Origin: Paramacrobiotus metropolitanus
Lineage: Eukaryota; Tardigrada; Eutardigrada; Parachela; Macrobiotidae
Direction of reading: 5' to 3'
Assembly: GCF_019649055.1 (NCBI RefSeq)
Contig: NW_026570222.1
Span: forward strand, 3,782,001-3,846,000
DNA: 64,000 nucleotides
Below, piece by piece: positions 13,676 to 23,417 of the stretch (positions are counted from its first letter, which is position 1; each line of letters opens with the position of its first letter). The translations under genes were made by a program, and so were the position numbers. The notes under the pieces are model-generated. The model was not told the origin of the DNA, made no database searches, and saw nothing but the letters and a program-made list of their open reading frames with translations.

Positions 13676-15327
13676 ATGCTCCCTAGCAGGATTATCGGCT
13701 CTTTGCTGTTTAAAATGCGTTCCGAAACTCTTTTCAGCAAGCGATTCTTTACGGACGACATTTCATCGAAGGGTAAGTTTTCTACACGTTTTAAAATAGC
13801 AATAACGAGCGCAAGTTTGAGGGGTTTGGACTCCGGCCATATCTGTAGGTTGGAGGGCTTTGAAAGTTTTGTGACCTACCCTACTGAACAAATCCGATAT
13901 AAAAATAATATTTCAGGAATTTACTGACACGCAGAGGATCTTGTGGTAATAAGAACATATTTGCTCGATTGCATTGTTCTTTTCAAGGACTATCTAACTT
14001 CCAAAAGCGGGTACTGGTTTGGACAAAACGATATCCATCAGTGGACCAGATTCCTGAAAGAATCTCGTAAGATGCTAGTAACTCAATTTCGTAAGTTTGT
14101 ACCTTGATTCCTTGACCATTAAACATCGAGGATCGAGAATACAATGCAATTCACATCGATGCATTGATAATGCAATTTTTAACTTTGGAAACTAGGCTTC
14201 ACTCATCCAATAAATTGTCAATGGACTGATGACTAATCTGTATTCTGTAACTGCTTAGTGCTTACTGAAGACCGACTATTATCTATTTATTTGCTGTAAT
14301 TAATGATTGCTGGATAAAGTCAGCAAGCAAGTCGCAAAAATTATTTTTGTTATATTTTTTGCAGAAATTATTTTATCGCAGTGCCTGGCTCTGCTAGTAG
14401 GTCGATAATTATATTACTGTGCAACTGTCAACGACTCAACTGTGTCATAATGTGTTCGTATGAAAATTCGAAAATTTTGACCCAAAAATTTGTGAATTAT
14501 TAAGTTTTGGATTTTTAACTAATTTACAGAGTGCATTGAATACTTTACGTATTATGATTTAATATTTGTACTGACATTTGAATCATTTCATGGAGTTTTC
14601 AACCGCACCCTTATGTTATCTATCGGCATGTGGAATATTATTTTGCACAACAGATTCTGATTTTTTTAGACAGAAGAGTGATTTTTTCGAGTGTGATCGT
14701 ATGCGATTAATGCGAATATATTTGCAGGTCCAGCACGATGTCAAAAGCGTACGATAAATTTCGTTGGAGAATTGCTGTCATTGGCATGCTTCTTTCAGTT
14801 GTGGCAAGTTTTGGTTATGCCATCGCGGGAAAAAGGTACAGTACTGCAAATACATTGATGTATAAAGCAATTGTTGCCAAATGCGAATATTTTAATTGTT
14901 TGTGATCGTGTACGAATAGTAGCTACTATACGAGTACATAGCTGTGAAATTTTTTGAACTTCGAAATCTGAGAGAAATTGCGATTCTGCCATATGCAGCA
15001 AAATTCACTTGTGGGTATTATGTTACAGTTTGTAACGTGTTTTCAAGTGTGAAAACTTACAGTAAATTAAATACTTGTATAACTAGAGTAAATTAGTGAT
15101 AAACTTGCAATTAAGAGTACGAGAATTAGTTGAACTGAACGCTGTTTTTTTATTTGGTTTTGGCTTTATTGATCAGTTTGCATACTTCGAAGTAATGTGG
15201 AGGATGATCCGATTTGAATCGTTTTTATATTGCTATTAGAGCGGCAGCCAGAGGAGACACAATCGGACGAAGATACATGGAGTGGCATGAAGAACTTCAA
15301 CCTGGCTCGACAAAACCGATTGCTTGA
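13676..15327 (+). CDS. FAM162 (UPF0389) family mitochondrial membrane protein
   Basis: Four exons with matching phases: 13676-13772, 13988-14066, 14728-14835 and 15240-15327, about 123 residues in all. The N-terminus (MLPSRIIGSLLFKM...RFF) is basic and hydrophobic like a mitochondrial presequence. The family core follows: LSNFQKRVLVWTKRYPSV, then DQIPERIS, matching the human FAM162A/HGTD-P pattern of a W-x-x-R/K-x-x-x-x-D-x-IPE motif. A single transmembrane segment (IAVIGMLLSVVASFGYAIAG) ends with GKRAAARGDT, matching GKKAAQRHET in vertebrates. FAM162A is linked to hypoxia-induced mitochondrial death signalling; the role here is inferred only from family membership. A phase-compatible alternative last exon is listed separately. 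Confidence 0.8.
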
Positions 15328-15450
15328 TACGGAAACTTTAATATTGGTTAAAGATTTGTCGTTTGTTTGATTTTGTTTTGCCAGAGAAGTTATATTTCTT
15401 CCTTTACAAGTATGTGTGTGAGCTATGTGGATGATCTTGTTTTTTTACAG

Positions 15451-15598
15451 TGTACGCTTGTTTGGTACGCGTGAAAAATTGTTGTACTCAAAGAATCTAC
15501 TCGAAGATTATAAACAGGCTAACAGCATAAACTACCGCTCACCGGAATTCAGACATGCGCGCGCATTTACTGTACAGAAGTCCGTTCCTGACCAATGA
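15451..15598 (+). CDS. Possible alternative terminal exon of the FAM162-like gene
   Basis: A consensus acceptor (TTTTTTTACAG) precedes an open 48-codon stretch that begins VRLFGTREKLLYSK and ends SVPDQ with TGA at 15596-15598. Its phase (one base before the first full codon) is the same as that of the normal last exon, so exon 14728-14835 could splice to either. The composition looks coding (charged, no low complexity) but resembles no family I know. It could instead be an exon of another short gene. There is no expression evidence. Confidence 0.4.
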
Positions 15599-16865
15599 AA
15601 ATTTTATATTTCTAGGAAAAACAGAAATTTCGACGTTAGCTGGTGATGTTACAATTAGTAACTTGTAACCTTTTTAAGGCGCTAAAAGACTGAGTTATGT
15701 GTAGCTGATTGTGAGGGCCAAGCAGTGGCGCCTATATAAAGGAGTGTACAAAATGACCGGCTAGAAAAGATGAAAGGATCAAACATGCAATCGTAAGAGC
15801 ATTGTTGCATGTGTTATTTAGAGTTGTCCGAATTAATCGTCGAAGACCGTGGGCGTGGGGTTTGAAGCTGCAGTATTGCTGGCAAGTCGGCTACCGTTTT
15901 GCCAAATTTCTCCGGCGTGTCTAATTATAAGGACGTTTCTAATACCTTACATTTTTCGGTTAGTTGTACAGTAAATGGTAACTTTAACTTAAATGGCAGC
16001 CTGCAGAATGTGTTTGTAATGTAACTGTTGAGTGAGCTTTTTGTAGCTGTCACTAGCTGATAATATCAATTTTTGTAGCTGATAATATCTTTTGAATCGT
16101 GAATTCGTGATGTGCAGCCCGCTGCAAGATCCATACCTGTGTATCAAGCCCACATGTGCTGTCCTGCATTCGTGTAAATATTGTACATACAATACATGCA
16201 ATGCCGTCTGCGGTTGAGCGATATATTCAAGCATGACATTCATTCCCACTGTGCTGCGCGGAAAATCGATTAGTCCAAAATTTTCTTGATGCATGTTTTT
16301 GTTGTGCGCTTTTTGTAAGGTCGGTGGAAACATAACTTTGCCGCGGTCTGCAAAGACACCGTCTTCTTCGTATACAAAGACATAATATACTTGATACTTC
16401 ACCTAAACTTAAACGTGGAGCTCTGCTATTTCGCAAGACGGCGGTGGTTTACAATTGTAAAGTACTATTACATTTGTGCCATTATTGTAACAGTAAGTAT
16501 TTACTTTAGGTACTAGTATAGAATTCTATGTTAAGCACAGCATCAGTGGTTTGTCCATCTTGCAAAATTATCTGTACAAGTTGCATCGTATGATTTGCAT
16601 CTGACTTTCGTAAGTGACAGAAGTTTACTTCTCATAATTTTTAATATCAAATCATGTTTGGGAATTTTCATGGTGACCTTCTGAAAGATCAGTTTAATTT
16701 ACCCCCGAGTCTCCGACTAGACAAGGTAAAATTACTTGCTTATACATTAACTATTACGCTGTTTGGTGTCTACTGCAGCGCGATACGGTGCCAGCCAAAT
16801 TCAACTGGACAGAGTTTCTCCATCTTTTTGTTAGTCATAACACCCTGTATTTAAATCCTGGAAAA
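15599..16865. other. Intergenic region upstream of GFRP
   Basis: No recognised gene. The longest open frame (minus strand, about 15989-16402, 137 codons) has biased, non-domain composition and no family resemblance, so I treat it as chance. A direct repeat of TAGCTGATAATATC occurs twice around 16056-16090. The promoter and 5' leader of the downstream GFRP gene probably lie in the last few hundred bases. Confidence 0.45.
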
Positions 16866-17654
16866 ATGCCGTACTTGCTGATAAGCACAGGTATGTCATC
16901 AATCGAAAATTAATATCATATCTACAGTATATTACCCGCTTTGTTGTATATACTCTTGGAGTTTTCGCCCGATAAGTGTCTTCCTTGTTTGTTTGTACCT
17001 TTTGCAATTGCGTTGCACCATTTTTGTGTTTTGTAAGTATTCAGCAAAAAAAACAAAAAAGAGATCAAATTATGTCAGATGCATTTTAAATTTCAATCAG
17101 AAAATGAGATAAGCACTTCTAAAACATAATTCTAAAGCGGTATTATTATGACCGGAAGTCCAAAGATCACCTCTATTTTTATTGAAATAAAAATTTGAAA
17201 CAGTATAATTATCATTTGTCGATACTGAATGTATACATTTTTGTAAGCTGTGCAGCTTGATTTTGTTTCCACCGGAACTAGTCACCTATGAGCTGTCTTG
17301 CTACTGGATATTTCTTTTAGCGATTTCTGCTCTGAAATGTAAAATGTACATTCTAGGTAAAAACCCCGCGCTGTGTTCATTTCAGAAATTCGTCTGGAGA
17401 CTGGACCGACAATAGTTGGCGATGCCGATGCTGACCCCGAGTTGATGGAGTACCTTGGCGCAAAATTACTCACGTTTTATGGAAACACATTTCCGGAATA
17501 TCGTACGCCGGATGTTCCCCGTGTAGTGCTGGACAAACTGGCGCTTCGCGGCTACCGCGTAGTGACAATGTCCGGAATTGGTCAAACATGCATCTGGACT
17601 CTTTACAAACCGGAAAATGACGAGAATACTCCAAATGTAAAAAAAGGCTCATAA
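16866..17654 (+). CDS. GCHFR: GTP cyclohydrolase I feedback regulatory protein
   Basis: Two exons, 16866-16890 and 17386-17654, give about 97 residues. The first exon encodes MPYLLIST, the canonical start of the family. The second runs through IRLETGPTIVGDADADPELM, YLGAK, PRVVLDKLALRGYRVV and the conserved end MSGIGQTCIWTLYK. GFRP forms a pentamer that clamps the GTP cyclohydrolase I decamer. It passes on BH4 inhibition and phenylalanine activation, so it tunes tetrahydrobiopterin supply for aromatic amino acid hydroxylases. The tail after the usual end (ENDENTPNVKKGS) is about 10 residues longer than in mammals. GTP cyclohydrolase I itself is not in the window. Confidence 0.93.
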
Positions 17655-18239
17655 AAGGGCAAAACAGGATTCCGAAAACACTTCCAAGCCACTTTAACGC
17701 TTTCGAATAATATTCGAATATCTGATAGTGCACAGATAAATTGTATACTTAGCTTCTACGTATACGGTTTCACCGTTCCCTTTGTATTGTTCAACAGTTC
17801 AAGTACCATGCCGACATGAAGTACGGTACGGTACGGTGATTCCTTATTGTTTGTATTATAATGAATAATAATAATCATGATGCTTTTGTTCGTATTAATG
17901 TTTTTACTTACGACTAACGAGTTTAGAATATTTATATTTCTGTAGTATCATAATTATACATAAGTATTATAACCTTGTATTGTTCTGATACCTTTAACGT
18001 TATGACCGTTTTTTGTGTCCTGTAACATTGTTAGTACTTGAACAATTGAAAATCGAAAAGGGACATTTAAATTCTGACAGAATACATCTGTATTCAGTAG
18101 TGTGAGAACTCTGGGTATTATTTGAAGTTCTGAACCGATTCCATTATTCCCGGTAGTCGTAAGTTCTTGGAATATGTAAAGAAAATTTTACTGATCGTGA
18201 TTGGTCCCATTATTAGAAATTCTAATGCAGTATGTAATA
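17655..18239. other. AT-rich spacer
   Basis: 3' flank of GFRP. A short run of three GTACG units lies near 17820-17836. No coding sequence, RNA gene or larger repeat is visible before the foldback element begins. Confidence 0.5.
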
Positions 18240-19352
18240 ACTTGGCTGTTCTTGAACGGCAAGGCAATCTATCAGGCCAAAGTGCTTAAATCCGTTTAAA
18301 TAAAAGCACAGCGTACAAAGCATAGTTTATCCCATAGTGAACTACATAGTTGATCCCACAGTTTATCCCGCAGTAAACCACACAGTTAACCGCACAGTTC
18401 TTCTACAACCCACAGTATCCGCAGTAAACCACACAGTGTATTCCGGAGTTCTTCGCATATCGTTTTCGCGTGCAATTCAATCCGTAGTAAACAATACAAT
18501 ATATTCCACATAAAATCTCAAACTTTTTTTATTTTATTTTGCTGTACAATTTTACAAACAAAACAACTACTTACTAAAGTTTGTATGCAGATTAATGCAG
18601 TTGCGGACTCGCGTTTCTACGTTTGATCTGTGTGATCTGCAATGTTAAATAAATACATAAGTGATCTCATAACAGTTGAATTATTGCATTCAGTATTCAA
18701 TATAATTTTTTATAAACACAAACTTCAATAGAATTTATATCTGCAAACAGTTTCTGAATTATTATTGGGATCAAACATTAACGAAACATCATAAATCAAG
18801 TACTTTTATGACTAGGCAAATAGCTGTAAATTCGATTTCTTTGAAGGAACTACCGGAACAAACATGCCGGAGCTTCGCTAAAACAAAGAAATTTACTTTT
18901 GCCTGCCAGTGTTCCTAATAATAGCGTTTACGAATTGCTTACAGTTGTTGCGCAAATACTTGGCGGAAGTGATTGTGAATAAATCATCATTGTTTTAAAA
19001 CTACTTTAATATAAATGTTTGTTTGAAAATAGTAATGTTTTAAAAAATACTGCAAGAAATATTGCTACAAAAATATTGCAAAATAAAATAAAAAATTCTG
19101 AGATGTTATGTTGAACATATTGTATGGTTTAATACGGAATGACTTGCACGGGAAAACGTTATGCAAAGAACTCCGGAATACACTGTGGGGTTTACTGCTG
19201 GACGAACTGTGCGGTTAACTGTGTGGTTTACTGCGAGATAAACTGCGGGCTCAACTATGTAGTTCACTATGGGATAAACTGTGCGGTACGCTTTGATTAA
19301 AATGTCTACACTTTGGCCTGTAGATTGACTTGCAGTTAAAGAATAGCCATGT
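18240..19352. mobile_element. 1.1-kb foldback element with about 270-bp inverted arms
   Basis: The left arm (about 18240-18540) and right arm (about 19080-19352) are imperfect reverse complements. For example, GTTAACCGCACAGTT-type sequence on the left answers AACTGTGCGGTTAACTGTG on the right, and AGGCCAAAGTG answers CACTTTGGCCT. Within the arms a short phrase of the form CACAGTTTATCCCGCAGTAAACCA recurs every 19-25 bp, so each arm is itself a degenerate tandem array. The central 540 bp is AT-rich and non-coding. This is the form of a foldback or MITE-like element lacking its own transposase. An open frame on the minus strand (19106-19423) merely reads through the repeats. Confidence 0.8.
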
Positions 19353-20094
19353 ATAGAACTTATTGGATTTTTTAGAACTAAACGCGACCCATGGGTCTTG
19401 CGTCTTGAAAGTTTTTTTTTCATATTATACCAAGAACATGATAATATCCTGAGATTTTATTGCCATGAGGCAGCAAAAACCCACGATTGTGGTACCCGAA
19501 TGTATTTGTCTGAATAAAAAGAACTGAATTGCTTTTCAGTGGCATTCTGTTTGTTTTAATAATATTGCAAGACTAGGAAAATACGTTCACTTTTGTTAAT
19601 TATATCAAGAGCTAATAGCAGTTGTAATTGCTTTTTCATTTTCTTATGGCACATAACTATGCGAGTTCACTTCTGGTGCCAGAATATTCTAGATTCCAGT
19701 TATGTTGTGAAGGCAGAATGGACTGAATTGCTTCAGTTTTAAAAAGTCGCTAAGTCTTCATACGTGTGCATAATATGCACGCATACTATGGACGTCACGC
19801 TCAGCCTTAGGACGCGTGATGACGTCTGCTACAAGCAGGAGCCTTTTACATAAAATTTTTTGGTATACTATATATATATATATATATTGTATGCCATACT
19901 GTATGTGGAAATCGGGCAGTTTGCGTTGTAGTTGACGTTGGTAGAAGTAGAAACTAGAATTTTTTTGAAGAACGAAACCCGTTTATTTCTTCGAGTTGCA
20001 GCATCTTTATTACATACCGATCTTTATTCATGTTTACATCGCGACATTACAGTCATCACTCGTATCACTACGGCTTACACTGCACAACCAAGAA
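19353..20094. other. AT-rich spacer with a TA microsatellite
   Basis: Between the foldback element and the retroelement remnant I see no gene. A TA dinucleotide run of about 18 bp lies near 19869-19888. It is flanked by the imperfect inverted repeat TGGTATACTA...TTGTATGCCATA. Confidence 0.4.
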
Positions 20095-21473
20095 TTAAAA
20101 AAAACAACCAAAATCACTATTATCAATAAATTTATTCTTGCCCGGTAAAGTTCCCAAAACGGCAGCCGCATTGCCTTTAATAATTGCAAGGCTTATACGC
20201 TGTTTTAAAAAAGCGGTGGACCCAGCTTCGCCGGATCTTTCCTTAATTTTACGCCCGAAAAAGCTGACCATATCTTTGGCTCCTTCGCCGAGCACTCCGA
20301 GGGTTTCCACGGCAAAAGGATAGAACCAATACTGGTCGCCCAGAAGCCTGTAATTGTATCGTTTCCGGTTTTCTGCTTGGTGTGCCGCTGCTCCCGCTGC
20401 CTTTGCTGACCGTTTAACGTAAGACTGTGCTAACGTGTCCGCAAAGGTGGCGTCCCATACAAGCTGCTTTCCTTCTCGCACTGGCACCAAAGTCAATCCG
20501 TCCGGGCGCTTTCCGTTGTCTCTGAATATACCGTTCGGTTCCAACTCACACGGAATACCCGCTGCTACGCACCCCCGCTCCAGTATGCTGTTCAACTCCA
20601 GATGTTGGCTCCATCTGCCTTTGCTGTACAGGCAGGACAGTCCATGGTGGCCATCAGGAGTTACTTGAAAGCCACATCCTGCACATTGATGCGGGGCCAC
20701 TACTGGCAGGCCAAATCGTAATCCTACAGCGACTCTTGTTCGTCATTTACCACCGTTCCCAAACTTGCTGCCGGTAACGCGTGCAACCACGCCGCGGACT
20801 CTTTCTCGGACGCCGCTAGCAGTGCTGCCATTTCTTCCGGTTTTCCACTGGCCATCGCTTGAAGACGCAATTGTGAGTATACACGTTCCACTACCGGCCA
20901 ATCCCAACTTTTCTGATATTTCCTAACATTTTCGGGCGGCATTTCACACTGATACATTTGCACCCATTTATCCACAGCTTGTTCCAGACCCGATAACCGG
21001 TCGATTGGAAGCATTTCCAGGCACACAGGCAAAACCGAGGATGCCGAAGCGATAAACGCCGACAAAGCTAGCTCCCCTGCTCGCCTCACACCCAGACCGC
21101 CCCGACCGACCGGGAGAGTCATCTGTAGCCATTTCCTGTCATCAATCTTCGCATTAACAATTGAGGTGACCGCCTCCCGCATTAAGTCGTCAAATTCACA
21201 CAGGATCTCGGGATGTTCATAGCACTGGCTGCTGCGTAAAGTATGCATTAATTTCGGCACGCTGAGGCAGTTTCGGAGGAGGTACAGCGCTTGCTGGGAT
21301 GGCAGCAGTTTCAGCCTTTCCACCAGTATCTCAATCTGTTGAATTTTTCCCCGCAAAAAAGATGGCACTGCGACTACGCTAACGGGTGCTCCCAGTAGCG
21401 TAAGGTTATCCTTCTCTAAAATCTCAAATTCTGGCCATTCCCATACCAACCGGTGCTTGGCAGCCGCCCGCAT
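20095..21473 (-). pseudogene. C-terminal part of a retroelement reverse-transcriptase protein, frameshifted
   Basis: Two adjacent open frames, 20724-21473 then 20095-20700, belong to one protein: the second frame stays open upstream of its first Met and meets the first near 20720-20735 after a one-base shift. The upstream part has the helical pattern seen after the catalytic core of many invertebrate reverse transcriptases (LPSQQALYLLRNCLSVPKL, GGLGVRRAGELALSAFIAS). The downstream part has a Cys/His cluster HQCAGCG...GHHGLSC, then KRPDGLTL and VWDATFADTLAQSY, then FLKQRISLAIIKGNAAAVLG. The RPDG/WDAT pair resembles a PD-(D/E)XK nuclease core; that reading is inference. No YxDD catalytic box is found, so the copy is 5'-truncated as well as frameshifted. 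Confidence 0.8.
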
Positions 21474-21885
21474 CTTTATTGTTTTATTCTGATTTTGTAC
21501 TTATGCCCGGTGAGGGGCTAAAGTCCTCCCAGTGCTTATGATCGGGCCGTTGAATGGTGGAGTCCTCGATGTTTACGTCTTCTGGCCCGTTCTGGGGTTC
21601 TTGCCGTTGAGTAACAGCTGTATCTTTCCGCAACCGTTCCATGTGTTGAACAATATTCTAAAATTTACTTCTGCCACTGTAGCTTACAGTGGGATCCATA
21701 ACGGTCGACTGCTTCCCCAAATCCGAAGTTTCCCGAACACGGTACGTTTTTTTGCGTTACACTTTGTACAGCAGCACTGTAACGACTAATGAATTGTTCG
21801 GCTGTGTCACAGCCCAAACTAATTTTTGTAAATTTCGTGGTATTGATGTAAGTATTTGTATTGGTTTCGGTTTGATGTAGATACA
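21474..21885. other. Spacer between two opposed element remnants
   Basis: Short sequence between the 5' truncation of the reverse-transcriptase remnant (-) and the start of the integrase-type gene (+). Open frames on either strand are under 90 codons and resemble nothing. It probably contains the promoter or leader of the integrase-type gene. Confidence 0.4.
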
Positions 21886-22878
21886 ATGGAAGTTTTTTTT
21901 GTGTTTGCGGATTCTGTCGTCAGGCGGGCCAATAGGCTCTTGGATACTGCAGATGGGGATCAGGACGGCATTGAAGGAGCACTAGCGCAGATTGAATATT
22001 TAACTGGGTAAGCTGTAAAACTCCGATAAAATTGCGGGTAACCTAATTTGATTCTGCCACGTCTATTTTGCTGTTTTTTAGTTACACACGGGACATATGC
22101 GAAAACTTACCTGACGAAGTGACGGGAGATGCTCAGCAGTTATTCGACGTTTTGCGAGACTGTTCAGAGGCCTTGCATCAGCTACTGCGGGAAGACGACA
22201 ATGGGTCGGATTATTTCTATGAAATTAATGGCGGCACCAATAAATATGGAAAAATTTGTATTCCGGATAACGAACTCGGTGAAATGCGATGCGAAGGCTT
22301 CACAGTTAAGGAAATTGCTGGGTTTTTTGGAGTCACGACACGGACGATCGAGCGCAGGCTAGTCGAATACAATTTAAATCACAAGGTAAATTTTAATGCT
22401 AGCAGCTATTTTAACGGTAGCGTCTTATTTGTATTGGCATGGTTAAGTAAAATAAGTTATTGTGAGTGCAATAATTTCCAAATTTTATCAGCGCGGAAAA
22501 AGCTTTTGCGGTTTTTATCGTAGTACAGCGAAATATCCGACGATCAATTGGACATTGCATGCGAGAAATACTCAGTTCGTTTGTGAATGTTGGATATCGT
22601 TACGTGTGTGGTCAGTTAAAGAGTGCTGGATTGTATATCCAGCGAGCTACGATTCTTTCATCTCTGCGACGCTTGGACCCATATGGTGTTGCTAATCGGT
22701 TTTTCAACTTGGTCACTCGTCGTAAATACTTCAACCCTGGTCCGAACGCGTTGTGGCACATGGATGGTAATCACAAACTGGTGCGGTGGGGATTTGTTAT
22801 TCATGGAATTAGGTGTCGAGGAAACTCGGCACCTTTTGATCCAACGTAACGGCATTGGTTTTTGTGGTATAACTGAAT
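21886..22878 (+). pseudogene. Integrase-core protein gene, broken and cut after the first catalytic Asp
   Basis: Exons 21886-22007, 22082-22385 and from 22524 join in phase. Order of parts: an acidic helical N-terminus; a Hin/resolvase-like helix-turn-helix (CEGFTVKEIAGFFGVTTRTI, then ERRL); the SDDQLD linker; a GYRYVCGQLKSAGLYIQR stretch; and the start of a DDE integrase core, PGPNALWHMDGNHKLVRWGF. This is the layout of integrase-core proteins common in aquatic invertebrates. In exon 3 the frame is lost between EKYS and NVGYRY: TGA occurs at 22584-22586, and the rest is in a different frame. After VIHG the expected second Asp block (GIDGYSR type) is replaced by unrelated sequence ending at 22847, with AATAAA near 22875. 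The rest of the catalytic core is absent. Confidence 0.7.
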
Positions 22879-23417
22879 AAAGATACTTCTTTGCAATGCA
22901 TAATCTACCTTGTGGATCCCAAATGTCAATTACAAGTAAACATACAAGTTACAACACAGGACTTGTGTGTAATAATGTGTAGAAGTAGGAAGCCTCTGTT
23001 TTGTAGTTGTTTTGCATTAGTGCCAGTTGCTTTCCAACCAAGTCAACGGCTATTACGTTTTAATTCACTCTTTATTCAGCAATCCGCATGTTTCGGAAGT
23101 CAAGTTGTCAACTACAAATGCCATCACCCCTCCTTACTTGCGCATCTGTTTCAGTGCAAATAATTCATATATTACTCTCCAGTCTTTACTAGGTAGTACG
23201 AACTGCAGCTGCAACCAAAATTCTATGAAATATACTTAATTAAAAAAATTCCGGAAAATTATTCTGGACGACAAATCTTGATCACAGAAAAGATAATTTC
23301 GTAACCGCATGGCAAAACATAACAAAACACTAACAACAATAAATGAAGATCCGAAATAAACAAAAAATACTTCTCTATCGCAGAAAAAAGAGTAATGATT
23401 CAATCGCACTGACCCAA
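22879..23417. other. AT-rich spacer
   Basis: Nothing recognised between the integrase remnant and the 3' end of the eIF3b-like copy. Small open frames show no domain resemblance. Confidence 0.45.

Noticed and set aside
15989-16402. 137-codon minus-strand open frame
   Set aside because: No domain, odd composition, includes a local direct repeat, and no splice or start context.
18300-18500. Regularly spaced repeats that could suggest a CRISPR-like array
   Set aside because: The spacing is short and uneven, repeats are degenerate, the array is mirrored at 19100-19300, and the host is an animal. It is a foldback element arm.
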